Positions 43,101-51,753 of a DNA stretch of 64,000 nucleotides are shown here, piece by piece. This DNA is from JBCCOW01 sp039025855 (GTDB lineage: Bacteria; Planctomycetota; Phycisphaerae; Phycisphaerales; Phycisphaeraceae): NCBI GenBank assembly GCA_039025855.1, contig JBCCNL010000002.1, positions 1-64,000 of the forward strand. The letters are read 5' to 3'. Made by a program: the position numbers and the translations under genes. Position 1 is the stretch's first letter. Each line of letters begins with the position of its first letter. A model generated the notes under the pieces. It searched no databases and was not told where the DNA came from. It worked only from the letters and a program-made list of their open reading frames with translations.

Positions 43101-43839
43101 CCGGCAACGTGTCAGCTACCGCCTGTCCATGCCCCCCGGCACCCGCGCCGGCCAGGACGCCCCTCAGCTCAGCTTCACCTACACCATCGCGCAGCACGGC
43201 CTCGCCGGCTCGCTCCAGACCCCGCTCCGCGTCGCCCAACTCATCCCCGCACAACCCATGGACAGCCGCGAGCCCGACTTCGTCCTCAACCAACTCGACG
43301 ACACCATCATCAACGTCAACCAGGCCGATCCCAACCGCGCTCAGTATGTCTGGACCGGGCCCGACGACCTCGCCGCCAACATCCACCTCGCGCTCGACGG
43401 CGAGTCCATCGTGATGCGCGTCACCGTCACCGACGACGTCCACCTCCAGCCCAACCCCGCCGGGACCATGTGGAAAGCCGACGGCCTCCAGTTCGGTTTC
43501 CTTCTCCCCAACCAGACCGTGGCCTGGGAGTTCGGTGCCGGTCTCCGTGAAGAAGGCCCCGCCGCCGTCACCTACCGACAAGCCGACGCCGGCCAAGACG
43601 ACCCCGCCACGGCCTTCCAAACCACCATCGAGCCCACCACCGGCGGACTCGTCTACCGACTGGTCATGCCCTGCCAAGCCCTCGGTACCAGCGCTGAGCA
43701 GCTCCGCACCCAGGGCATGAAGTTCAACCTCGTGGTCAACGACGACGACGGCGGCGGGCGTGAGGGCTGGGCCCGCGTTGCCGAAGGCATCGCCCGTGGC
43801 AAGAACCCCGACGCCTTCCCCCTGGTGATCTTTGAGTAA
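40174..43839 (+). CDS. Large secreted modular clan GH-A hydrolase
   Basis: A 1221-residue protein with a signal peptide (LISAAAILVCLQPAPQPAAEP). Two N-terminal beta modules (about residues 30-175 and 225-390) look alike (KLSIWRADRHNQTGTY... and RGLRLHAGQRRNHAAS..., each ending with a GWQ-type strand), suggesting duplication. A linker beta domain precedes the TIM barrel (about 505-830), which has acid/base Glu651 in YELWNEPD and nucleophile Glu756 in FFTETGTA. After further beta domains, the C-terminal 190 residues (EPDFVLNQLDD... to the end) resemble the CBM9/DOMON-like fold. The catalytic domain is GH39- or GH5-like; substrate is unknown. It is translated next to the GH78-like gene, whose possible TTG start overlaps its stop. 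Confidence 0.8.
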   Translation: MLKRLISAAAILVCLQPAPQPAAEPVPLDDKPKLSIWRADRHNQTGTYTDNGADGVAYRVTWNAGSRNLTEVAFNNKPAVQPWQPGMEASLWVRDEPAGSVKAMALRLVDSSGEIYQFGTRLKPDTKGWQKLTWTLDAAKAERVYGGDRNKQINGEPCWLHVLAVTHKKPDAPVHLWFSPAEGGDVKTQAAAPPTAPADSKQPAALPDHVEAHAMDAPSATGALPVMLVNVNERRGLRLHAGQRRNHAASNPQADQPWRELNWNANAQPLMEIGLGNKDLLAYDAGVTLSIPIDATGHPGLHKLAVRARDANGETFQWPVRISPSATGWQDVRVTLAPDAFETSYGKNPVGKGNIDLPLKLQGLVILAPNRKPGSVRLGHITRNAFDPDAISLQTRLAGVRIDIQRTANIPLVRADDQSPFVLQLENDGTADATFDLQLSFEHFDGSVTPWSKPGVTLAGKSEQSLEVPGILHKTGWYRMAITLAADGTTTNKPDVPFVRLTPTGSREHPPAEGFWMGIDARIGNPNANAWKPELSALIGADFLRMGQTWPRIQPDSADSYDWSRFDEELALLDSHGLKAAYGLTFTPKWAIAENAQADFEARVKQMGLSLKLDGSASRLPPDPEAWRTFVREVTKRGSTKNIISYELWNEPDLSGFYRGTTDQFIELMRIASEEVRAHHPEALLLSGGVATVSGHGGHNLNPDLIQRSIIEGQNFYDALCLHQHGHFDNFQQGLDGPIAQYRAALREDKPMFFTETGTAVQAVGDRRAQAHELVKKITFARARNTVGFIWFVLQMGHEDRYAMVTSGRNPTPYPALAAYNELSKMMRNRTFERQHDLGPGAFVLEFNGQTGRLAVVWAQQPQAVGQNVLFTVAPNADAKLVDIMGNASALDTSSGLASITLAEDVHYVLLPGTDSSVAGTLASLEPAPAGIPGQTVEAAALLRNPTDQPLSFNLAWATPSNPTVDQTVTVPANTDRQRVSYRLSMPPGTRAGQDAPQLSFTYTIAQHGLAGSLQTPLRVAQLIPAQPMDSREPDFVLNQLDDTIINVNQADPNRAQYVWTGPDDLAANIHLALDGESIVMRVTVTDDVHLQPNPAGTMWKADGLQFGFLLPNQTVAWEFGAGLREEGPAAVTYRQADAGQDDPATAFQTTIEPTTGGLVYRLVMPCQALGTSAEQLRTQGMKFNLVVNDDDGGGREGWARVAEGIARGKNPDAFPLVIFE

Positions 43840-43888
43840 CCCCACCCCCAGCTGCCCATCCCAACCAACCGCAGCCACGAGGAGCGAG

Positions 43889-45451
43889 ATGTTCGAGCAC
43901 GACCGCGACCGCTGGATGGCCATCGCCGATGCGCTGGCCCCAACGATCCAACACAAAACCTTCCAAGCCACGGCCGTCGTCACACCCGTCGCCGACCCCT
44001 CGGCCTACCAGGGCTGGCGGCTTCAAGCGACCGGCACCCCCGATGCCGTCCGCATCACCGAACAACCCCTCATCGTCGACTTCGGCACCCACCTCGTCGG
44101 CGAAGCCCGCTTCCGGCTCAGCCCCGACAGCGGCCGCGTCCTCGCCCGCTTCGGCGAAGCCCCCGCCGAGGTCTGCGACGACCCCGCTCAACACCCCGGC
44201 TCCCTCGGCGGCCAATGGCTCAGCCCCGTCCCCCTGCAGCCCGACGCCGACGGCTGGGCCACCGCCCCCGACCGCCGCGCCTTCCGCTACGCCCGGCTCT
44301 GGGTCGAACAGAAGGGCAAGCCCGCCGAACACGCCACCCTCCAAGCCGCCGAGGTCATCGCCCAGACCTCCGCCGACTGGGATGACCCACCGCTCCCCGA
44401 AACCGCCGAGCCCTGGCATCGCGACCTCGACCGCGTCGCCCTCCACACCCTCCGCAACTGCATGCACGACGTCTTCGAGGACGGCCCCAAGCGCGACCGA
44501 CGCCTCTGGCTCGGCGACCTCTACCTCCAGGCCAAAGCCAGCTACCTCACCTTCGGCCGACACGCCCTCGTCAAACGCTGCCTGTACCTCTTCGCCGCCA
44601 CCTCCTGCAAACGCGGACTCGTCTCCCCCTGCGTCTTCGCCCGTCCTCGCTGGCACGGCAGCCACAAGCTCATCCCATCCTACGCCTGGCTCCTCGCACC
44701 CTGCCTCCTCGACTACACCCACGCCACCGGCGACACCGAAACCGCCGCCGACCTCTTCGACATCACCCACCACCAGCACACCCTCTTCGACGCCTACGAA
44801 GACCCCGGCGGCCTCTTCGAACCCCCCGACGACGAGCTGTGGCGCTTCGTTGACTGGAACGACCAGCTCGTGCCCCAAGCCGCCGAGCAGGCCATCGCGA
44901 TCTACAGCCTCAACGCACTGATCACCCTCGCACCCCTGGCCGGCCGCAGCACTCTCGTCCCTCGACTCGCGCGTCGCCGCGACGCCCTCGCCGACGCCGC
45001 ATGCCGCCAGCTCTTCAACCCCCGACGCGGCGTCTTCGACTCCAGCCGCGCCGGCCAGACCGCCTGGGCCACCCAGGCCTGGATGGTCCTCGCCGGCGTC
45101 GTCACCCCCACCGAAGCCCGCAACCTCCTGCTCTGCACCCTCGAAACCGAAGAGGCCCTGCCCCCCATCACCCCCTACATGCAGCACTTCGTCATCGAGG
45201 CCATGTTCCGGGCCGGCCTCGACCAGCAAGCCTGGCAACGCCTCCGCCAGTTCTGGGGCGACATGATCCAACACGGTGCCGACACCTTCTGGGAGGTCTA
45301 CGACCCCGCCGACCCCAAACGCTCGCCCTACCAAAGCCACCTCCACAACAGCTACTGCCACGCCTGGAGCTGCACGCCCAGCTACTTCATCCGCAGCCGA
45401 CTCCGTACCCCGGAGCACGCCCTCCAAACACAAGCAGACTCATCGCACTAG
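43889..45451 (+). CDS. GH78-like toroid glycosidase without export signal
   Basis: A 520-residue protein. ATG 43889 with GAGGAG just upstream is preferred to a TTG at 43832 that overlaps the preceding gene. A short N-terminal beta part (FGTHLVGEARFRLSPDSGRV, similar to the GH78 D domain) leads into a helical toroid from about residue 170. Conserved segments are LHTLRNCMHDVFEDGPKRDRRLWLGD, the counterpart of the GH78 DCPxRE...GD region, and NSYCHAWSCTPSYFI near the end. It is shorter than typical alpha-L-rhamnosidases (about 900 residues). It may act on rhamnose or another deoxy sugar inside the cell. Confidence 0.75.
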   Translation: MFEHDRDRWMAIADALAPTIQHKTFQATAVVTPVADPSAYQGWRLQATGTPDAVRITEQPLIVDFGTHLVGEARFRLSPDSGRVLARFGEAPAEVCDDPAQHPGSLGGQWLSPVPLQPDADGWATAPDRRAFRYARLWVEQKGKPAEHATLQAAEVIAQTSADWDDPPLPETAEPWHRDLDRVALHTLRNCMHDVFEDGPKRDRRLWLGDLYLQAKASYLTFGRHALVKRCLYLFAATSCKRGLVSPCVFARPRWHGSHKLIPSYAWLLAPCLLDYTHATGDTETAADLFDITHHQHTLFDAYEDPGGLFEPPDDELWRFVDWNDQLVPQAAEQAIAIYSLNALITLAPLAGRSTLVPRLARRRDALADAACRQLFNPRRGVFDSSRAGQTAWATQAWMVLAGVVTPTEARNLLLCTLETEEALPPITPYMQHFVIEAMFRAGLDQQAWQRLRQFWGDMIQHGADTFWEVYDPADPKRSPYQSHLHNSYCHAWSCTPSYFIRSRLRTPEHALQTQADSSH

Positions 45452-45561
45452 CGAACACAGGCCGCCGCATCACGACCCGTTCTTCGACCCACGCACTCGC
45501 GAACAAACCCGATCAACCCGCTCTCACCTCACCGACTCATCTCTACCGAAAGTCCAGCCCG

Positions 45562-48500
45562 ATGACCGACACCCCGACCCCTCTCGAAACCCTCGAACCT
45601 CGCGTCCTCCTAAGTGCTGTCCAGGCCCACAGCGCCGACGCCTTCATCGACAGCATCGGGCTCAACACCCGCTTCGAGTTCGGCAACGACCTGCCCTACA
45701 ACGACGACTTCGCCGTCACCAAACAGAAGCTCGACGACCTCGACATCCGCTGGCTCCGCGACAAGATCCCCACCCAGCAGTTCGAGATCGACAACGTCCT
45801 CGAGCTCTACAACGACCTGGGCATCCAGACCACCCACATCTTCAACCGCGACATCGACCAAGGCTCGGGCGCCACCTTCATCGCCAACGAGCTCGACCGG
45901 GTCCGCCCCTACAAAGACGCCATCCTCGCACTCGAGGGCCCCAACGAGTATGACCTCTCCACCGACCCCAACAAGTGGAACAACCTCCGCGGCTACGTCC
46001 AGGAGATCTGGGACAAGGTCCGCACCGACGCCGACTTCAGCGACTACGTCATCGTCGGCCCCTCCATGGCCCAACGCGCCCGCTACGACAACCTCGGCGA
46101 CATCGGCCAGTGGATCGACTACAGCAACATCCACCCCTACCCTGGCGGCGAAACCCCCACGAACAACCTCACCAACTGGATCAACGAAGCCGCCGAGAAC
46201 GCCGGCGGCAAACTCCCCTGGGCCACCGAGACCGGCTACCACAACGCCCTGAACTGGACCGGCGGCAACGCCCCCGTCAGCGAAGACGGTGCCGCCGACT
46301 ACATCAACCGCCTCTACCTCGACTACTTCGACCGCGGCATCGAACGCACCGCCTACTACACCCTCTGGGACCACGGCAACGACCTCACCCAACGCGAGGA
46401 CATGTTCGGCCTCCTCAACTTCGACGGCACCGAAAAGCCCGCCTTCGTCGCCCTCGAGAACCTCATCGACCTTGTCAAAGACCCCGGCGCCGACTTCACC
46501 CCCGGCTCCCTCGACTTCGACCTCGAAGGCCAAACCAACCAGATCAAGCACACCCTCCTGCAACAACAGGACGGCACCTTCTGGCTCGCCATCTGGAACG
46601 ACGTCGATGTCTACGACCAGAGCACCCAGACCGAGATCGTCAACCCCGATGCCGCCGTCACCATCACCTTCAACGACGCCGTCGACCAGGTCCGGACCTA
46701 CCTCCCCAAGTCCAGCACCAACGCCACCGCCACCCACAACAACCCGACCTCCCTCGCGCTCGCCGTCCCCGACCATGTACTCCTGCTCGAGATCACCCCG
46801 TCCGACACAACCACAACCCAGCCGCCCTTCATCCAGTCCACCGACTCTGACAGCCTCGTCGTGATCGAAGCCGAAAACTTCGCTAAGCGTGAAGTCGGCA
46901 TCAACGGCGACCGCTGGATCGAACTCCAGACCACCGACACCTCCGGCGGTGGCGCCCTCGTCGTCACCCCCGACACCGGCGACAACTACAACACCGGTGC
47001 CGACGCCGCCGGCAACGCCGCACACCTCCAATACCAGATCAACTTCACCGAGACCGGCACCCACCACGTCTGGCTCCGTGGCCAAGCCTACGGCCAAACC
47101 GCAGGCCCCAGCGACTCCGTCCACATCGGGCTCAACGGCTCGGCCGTTAACTCCGCCGACCGCATCGACGGCTTCAACGCCGGCTCCTGGTCCTGGTCCC
47201 GATCAACCATGGATGGACCCACCGCCACCCTCAACATCACCACCCCCGGCCTCCACACCCTCGACGTCTGGATGCGCGAAGACGGCTTCGCCCTCGACAA
47301 GATCCTCCTCACCACCAACAACAGCTACAACCCCGGCTCCGGCCAAGGCCCCGCCGAGAGCGCCCAGCCCGGCGACACAGAGCCCTCCCCCTACCTCAGC
47401 TTCACCGACCAGACCCTCGTGTCCTACGGCAACCAGGACACCGACGATCGTCCCGAAATCCTCAACGACAACCACCGCGGCAACGTCCTCCGCCTCGACG
47501 GGAACGACTGGAAGGCCCTCGCCTACGACCTCAACATCACCGCCGACACCGTCCTCGAGTTCGACTTCCGCTCCAGCAACCAGAGCGAGGTCAACGCCAT
47601 CGGCATCGCCAGCAACAACGCCACCGCCCGTTCCAACTTCACCTACCGCCTCTGGGGCACCGAAGGCTTCGGCCGAACCGTCAACCCCCAGTACAACGGG
47701 TCCGGCGACTGGCAGGCCTACACGATCAACATCGGCGACAACTTCTCCGGCAGCTTCAACTACCTCACCTTCATTAACGACAACGACGCCGGCTCCGGCG
47801 TCAGCGAGTTCCGCAACATCCGCGTCTACAACACAGGCTCGGCCGGCACCGCCCCCGCCGCCCCCGGCTCCCTCGCCGCCACCACCAACGACGCCAACTC
47901 CATCGACCTGACCTGGAACGACAACAGCAGCAACGAGTCCGCCTTCGTCCTCGAACGCTCCACCAACGCCAGCTTCAACGGCGTCGTCCGCATCACCCTC
48001 GAGCCCGGCCGGACCACCTACACCGACGTCGGCCTCGAGACCGACCGCACCTACCACTACCGCCTCCGCGCCACAAACGCCGACGGCGACAGCGCCTACT
48101 CCGCCACCGGTTCCGCCACGCCATCAGACGGCGGCGTCACCCTGCCCGCCCCCCTCGACTTCAGCACCGAGAACATCCAGTCCTACGGCAACGAAGACAT
48201 CAACGGCACCGCCACCGTCCTCGACAACGGCGACACCCTCAAGCTCGAAGGCAACACCTGGAAGGCCATCAGCGAGCCTTACACCGTCACCCCCGACACC
48301 ATCCTCCAGTTCGACTTCAAGAGCGACAGCCAAGGCGAGACCCACGGCATCGGGCTCGCCACCGGCCGTGCCGCCACCCGCTCCTCCTCCTCCATCACGC
48401 TCTGGGGCCCCGACGCCTTCGGCCCACGCTCGGTCCCGCAGTACAACGGCTCCGGCAACTGGCAGACCTTCACCCTCCGCCTCGACGACTACATCGGCGA

Positions 48501-49353
48501 TCGCTCCTACAACTTCCTCACCTTCATCAACGACCACGACGTTGCCAACCCCAACGCCACCAGCTTCTATCGCAATGTCCGGGTCTACGAAGACACCGGC
48601 ACCGGCGTCCAGGCCCCCGCCGCACTCTCCGCCGTCAACGCCACCCCCAACGGAACCACCAGCATCAACCTCACCTGGACCGACAACGCCAACAACGAAG
48701 ACAACCTCGTCCTCCAACGCGCCACCAACGCCGGCTTCAGCGGCGCAACCACCATCACCCTCGCCGCCAACACCACCAGCTACACCGACAACGGGCTTAA
48801 CTCCGACACGACCTACTACTACCGCGTCCGGGCCACCAACACCGGCGGCGACAGCGCCTGGTCCAACACTGCCTCCGCCACCACCGACGCCCCAGCCCCC
48901 GGAACTATCGACTTCTCTCAGGAGACCCTCTTCTCCTACGGCAACCAGGACATCGACGGCACCGCCACCGTCCTCGACAACGGCGACACCCTCAAGCTCG
49001 AGGGCAACACCTGGAAGGCCATCAGCGAGCCCATCACCGTCACCGCCAACACCATCCTCGAGTTCGACTTCAAGAGCGACACCGCCGGCGAGGTCCACGG
49101 CATCGGGCTCGCCAAGAACAACGCCGCCACCCGCTCCGCCTACTCCCTGACCCTCTGGGGCCCCGAGACCTATGGCAGCCGAACGACCCCGCAGTACGAC
49201 GGCTCCGGCAACTGGCAGACCTTCCAGATCACCCTCGACGACTACCTCGCGACAGGCAGCTACAGCTACCTCACTTTCATCAACGACCACGACGTCGCCA
49301 ACCCCGATGCCACAAGCTTCTTCCGGAACGTCCGGATCTACGAAGGCCCCTGA
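45562..49353 (+). CDS. LEPR-XLL modular secreted glycoside hydrolase
   Basis: A 1263-residue protein starting at ATG 45562; the open frame extends far upstream only as an overlap with the previous gene. Residues 8-16 (LETLEPRVLLS) are the LEPR-XLL motif found at the start of many planctomycete giant exported proteins. A TIM barrel (about 20-330) has acid/base Glu129 in EGPNE and nucleophile Glu223 in WATETGYH. A CBM6/35-like module (about 432-592, VVIEAENFAKRE... to FALDKILL) follows. Then comes M1-FN3-M2-FN3-M3, where M is an approximately 150-residue beta module (SYGNQD or SYGNED opening, WKAI, FRNIRVY or YRNVRVY end) and FN3 is fibronectin type III. The sulfatase gene follows after 10 nt. 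Confidence 0.83.
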   Translation: MTDTPTPLETLEPRVLLSAVQAHSADAFIDSIGLNTRFEFGNDLPYNDDFAVTKQKLDDLDIRWLRDKIPTQQFEIDNVLELYNDLGIQTTHIFNRDIDQGSGATFIANELDRVRPYKDAILALEGPNEYDLSTDPNKWNNLRGYVQEIWDKVRTDADFSDYVIVGPSMAQRARYDNLGDIGQWIDYSNIHPYPGGETPTNNLTNWINEAAENAGGKLPWATETGYHNALNWTGGNAPVSEDGAADYINRLYLDYFDRGIERTAYYTLWDHGNDLTQREDMFGLLNFDGTEKPAFVALENLIDLVKDPGADFTPGSLDFDLEGQTNQIKHTLLQQQDGTFWLAIWNDVDVYDQSTQTEIVNPDAAVTITFNDAVDQVRTYLPKSSTNATATHNNPTSLALAVPDHVLLLEITPSDTTTTQPPFIQSTDSDSLVVIEAENFAKREVGINGDRWIELQTTDTSGGGALVVTPDTGDNYNTGADAAGNAAHLQYQINFTETGTHHVWLRGQAYGQTAGPSDSVHIGLNGSAVNSADRIDGFNAGSWSWSRSTMDGPTATLNITTPGLHTLDVWMREDGFALDKILLTTNNSYNPGSGQGPAESAQPGDTEPSPYLSFTDQTLVSYGNQDTDDRPEILNDNHRGNVLRLDGNDWKALAYDLNITADTVLEFDFRSSNQSEVNAIGIASNNATARSNFTYRLWGTEGFGRTVNPQYNGSGDWQAYTINIGDNFSGSFNYLTFINDNDAGSGVSEFRNIRVYNTGSAGTAPAAPGSLAATTNDANSIDLTWNDNSSNESAFVLERSTNASFNGVVRITLEPGRTTYTDVGLETDRTYHYRLRATNADGDSAYSATGSATPSDGGVTLPAPLDFSTENIQSYGNEDINGTATVLDNGDTLKLEGNTWKAISEPYTVTPDTILQFDFKSDSQGETHGIGLATGRAATRSSSSITLWGPDAFGPRSVPQYNGSGNWQTFTLRLDDYIGDRSYNFLTFINDHDVANPNATSFYRNVRVYEDTGTGVQAPAALSAVNATPNGTTSINLTWTDNANNEDNLVLQRATNAGFSGATTITLAANTTSYTDNGLNSDTTYYYRVRATNTGGDSAWSNTASATTDAPAPGTIDFSQETLFSYGNQDIDGTATVLDNGDTLKLEGNTWKAISEPITVTANTILEFDFKSDTAGEVHGIGLAKNNAATRSAYSLTLWGPETYGSRTTPQYDGSGNWQTFQITLDDYLATGSYSYLTFINDHDVANPDATSFFRNVRIYEGP
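48197..49031 (+). repeat. Near-identical 82-bp direct repeat inside the LEPR-XLL gene
   Basis: Positions 48197-48278 and 48950-49031 differ at only 2 of 82 bases. They encode the same part of modules M2 and M3 of the modular hydrolase. DNA-level identity this high points to a recent duplication or gene conversion of the module. Confidence 0.85.
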
Positions 49354-49363
49354 TTGATAGAAC

Positions 49364-50803
49364 ATGCCATCCACTAACCCGCCAATCTCCCGACGCCGAT
49401 TTATGCAGGCCACCGCAGCCGTCGCGGCCAGCGCCACCGCCCTACCCTCGACCGCCATGACCCGAACCGACCGGCCGCCCAACGTCCTGTTTATCGCCAT
49501 CGACGACCTCAACGACTGGATCGGCCCCCTCGGCGGACACCCGCAGGTCCACACCCCCAACCTCGACCGCCTCGCCCAACGCGGCTTCACCTTCACCAAT
49601 ACAAGCTGCCCCGCACCCATCTGCACCCCCGCACGTACCGCCGTCCTCACCGGCGTCCACCCTACCCGTTCAGGGCTCTACTTCCTCAAGCCCCTGTTCC
49701 GCGACACCCCTACCCTCGGCGACCGCGTCACCCTCCCCCAACACTTCCGCAACCACGGTTACCGCACCATGGCCGTCGGCAAGGTGTTCCACGGCACCAA
49801 CGATCCTGACTCCTTCCACGAGAACGGCAAAATCACCAACCAGTACGGCCCCACCCCCGACACCAAGCTCAGCGTCCCCGAAGGCCATCCTCTCTGGGAC
49901 TGGGGCATCTACCCCGACGATGATCGCGCCACCCCGGACGACCGTATCGCCGACTGGGCTATAGAACGGATCAACCGAAACTACGACGAACCGTTTTTTC
50001 TTGGAGCCGGGTTCTTCTGCCCGCACGTCCCGATGTATGCACCCGCCGCCTACTTCGAGCACTACCCCGAGGGCAAGACCCGTATGCCCGAGTTTGCGCC
50101 CGACGTCTGGCGGCATGCGTCCCCGTACATCACCCAGCTCACCCACGCCGCCGTCGCACCGCGTCACGATTACATCCTCGAACTCGGCCAGGCCGAGCAC
50201 GCCGTCCGCAGCTACCTCGCCAGCGTCAGCTACATGGACTTCCAGGTCGGTAAGCTCCTCGACGCCCTCGCCGACAGCCCCCACGCAGACAACACCCTCG
50301 TCGTCTTCTGGTCCGACCACGGCTTCCACCTCGGCGAGAAGAACCGCTGGGGCAAGCGCACGCTCTGGGAAGAGTCCTGCCGCGTGCCCATGATCCTCGC
50401 CGGCCCCGGCGTCCCGCCAGGCAGTACCGGCCAGCCCACCGGCACGATCGACCTCTACCCCACCCTCACCGACCTCTGCGGAATCCCCCCGCGAGACGAC
50501 CTTGACGGCCACAGCCTCGCCCCGCTCATGCAGGGTGATCCAGACTGGCCCCACCTCGCCCTCACCAGCTTCGGCCCCGGCAACTGCACCGCCCGCTCCC
50601 GACACCACCGCTACACCCGATACGCCGACGGCACGGAAGAACTCTACGACCACCGCGACGACCCCGGCGAGTGGCACAACCTCGTCTCACACCCGGCTTC
50701 GCAACCCACGCTCGAAAGGCTCCGTAGCGCGGTGCCGGATCGACACGCACCACTGGTCCCGGGCAGCGCCGGCTCCGACTCGCCGGTCTTCGCCGACATG
50801 TAA
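49364..50803 (+). CDS. Tat-exported sulfatase (iduronate-2-sulfatase-like)
   Basis: A 479-residue arylsulfatase-fold protein. The N-terminus has SRRRFMQATAAVAAS, a twin-arginine export signal. The sulfatase signature CTPAR has Cys87, which a maturase would convert to formylglycine, and Arg91. Metal-binding motifs are FIAIDDLNDW at the start and WSDHGFHLGEKNRWGKRTLWEE in the second half; the layout follows the iduronate-2-sulfatase-like S1 group. It removes sulfate esters from a polysaccharide, which points to a marine algal or animal sulfated glycan. The gene begins 10 nt after the modular hydrolase. No maturase is in the window. Confidence 0.93.
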   Translation: MPSTNPPISRRRFMQATAAVAASATALPSTAMTRTDRPPNVLFIAIDDLNDWIGPLGGHPQVHTPNLDRLAQRGFTFTNTSCPAPICTPARTAVLTGVHPTRSGLYFLKPLFRDTPTLGDRVTLPQHFRNHGYRTMAVGKVFHGTNDPDSFHENGKITNQYGPTPDTKLSVPEGHPLWDWGIYPDDDRATPDDRIADWAIERINRNYDEPFFLGAGFFCPHVPMYAPAAYFEHYPEGKTRMPEFAPDVWRHASPYITQLTHAAVAPRHDYILELGQAEHAVRSYLASVSYMDFQVGKLLDALADSPHADNTLVVFWSDHGFHLGEKNRWGKRTLWEESCRVPMILAGPGVPPGSTGQPTGTIDLYPTLTDLCGIPPRDDLDGHSLAPLMQGDPDWPHLALTSFGPGNCTARSRHHRYTRYADGTEELYDHRDDPGEWHNLVSHPASQPTLERLRSAVPDRHAPLVPGSAGSDSPVFADM

Positions 50804-50877
50804 ACGCTCCACGCCATCGAGCACTTGGGGAGGTCGCCGAGAGGGTGACGTTTCAGCGTCGCGTCGCGGCAGAAGGC

Positions 50878-51624
50878 TCAGACAGATCGGCGATGCCGTC
50901 GGGGTTTGAGCAACAACCCCGCACCCGCCGCGAGCAGCAGTACCGATGACGGTTCAGGGATGACGGTGGAGACGCTGATGTTGTCCAGGCCGAAGCTCTC
51001 GTTTGAACCGCCCTGCGTTCCACCGCCGGCACCGGTCCACTCGATCACGACATCACTGGCGGTATGCGGGACGATAAGGCTCAGCCGATAGGCCGAATCC
51101 AGGAAGTTCAAGCCGCCGGTGAACTGCTCCTCGAGTTCAAAGATGATCTCGCCGGGTTCAGCCATGAAGCTCTGCGAGCCGCTGACTCCGGAGCTGGCGA
51201 AGGACTCAGAGAACTCGATGTTTCCATCGACGATGACTCGGAAGAGGTCTCCGGAAGGCGGTTCCGGGGTGCCACCGTCCCAGGAATCGATGAACACAAC
51301 GTCGAACTCGATATTGAGCGCGACGTGCGGGTCGAGGCCCGTCAGGGTCAGAGTCGTCGAGGCTGTGGGCATGTTGTTCGGCGCTGAAGCCACGGTCGAG
51401 CCCGTCGCGTTTCGCAGGAACTGAGTGCCGAAGCCGTCGTTGCTCAGGCCCAGATTCCCGTCACTTGCATTGACGCTGTCTTCGATCGCGCCTGCGCCAC
51501 CGAACTCTCCGGGGATACCCGCCTCGAAATCGGTTGAGAACATGGACGCTCCGTGAGCGTGGCTACCAACACCGACCGCGAAAGCGGCAACAGATCCCAT
51601 AGCGAAACTCTGGACTCGTAACAT
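50878..51624 (-). CDS. PEP-CTERM sorting domain protein
   Basis: A 248-residue exported protein; a GGAGG box precedes ATG 51624. The signal peptide is MLRVQSFAMGSVAAFAVGVG...HGA. A beta domain follows (STDFEAGIPGEFGG opening, ESFGLDNISVS end), then VIPEPSSVLLLAAG and a basic tail KPRRHRRSV. It converges with the sulfatase gene 75 nt away. A conserved AT-rich element lies 69 nt upstream of its start, matching one near the second LacI-type gene, so it probably belongs to that regulon. Confidence 0.87.
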   Translation of the reverse strand: MLRVQSFAMGSVAAFAVGVGSHAHGASMFSTDFEAGIPGEFGGAGAIEDSVNASDGNLGLSNDGFGTQFLRNATGSTVASAPNNMPTASTTLTLTGLDPHVALNIEFDVVFIDSWDGGTPEPPSGDLFRVIVDGNIEFSESFASSGVSGSQSFMAEPGEIIFELEEQFTGGLNFLDSAYRLSLIVPHTASDVVIEWTGAGGGTQGGSNESFGLDNISVSTVIPEPSSVLLLAAGAGLLLKPRRHRRSV

Positions 51625-51693
51625 TTTTTATGACCTCCGTTTATCAATGAAGTGGATGAATCTTGAGGGGTGAAACTGACTTGAGACAGCAAA

Positions 51694-51718
51694 TATTAAT
51701 CGATGAACTTTTAAATCG
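51694..51718 (-). promoter_or_regulatory. AT-rich shared element, copy 1 (candidate LacI operator)
   Basis: On the minus strand this reads TTTAAAAGTTCATCGATTAA within a 25-nt block that matches the copy at 56837-56861 at 20 of 25 positions. The core TTCATCGATTAA is nearly palindromic (TTnATCGATnAA). It lies upstream of the PEP-CTERM gene at 50878-51624. Confidence 0.6.
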
Positions 51719-51753
51719 CAAGAGGTTTTCGGTTCTCGAAGTTCTAAGCGTGA

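Noticed and set aside
42019..45433. Long minus-strand open frames under the clan-A hydrolase and GH78-like genes
   Set aside because: They are Gly/Val/Glu-rich mirror frames of the plus-strand genes, whose WNEP, TETG and other motifs are intact. No domain is seen on the minus strand.
45001..45561. Extension of the LEPR-XLL gene upstream to 45001
   Set aside because: The added residues are Pro/Arg-rich, overlap the GH78-like gene in another frame, and would bury the LEPR-XLL motif that belongs near the N-terminus.
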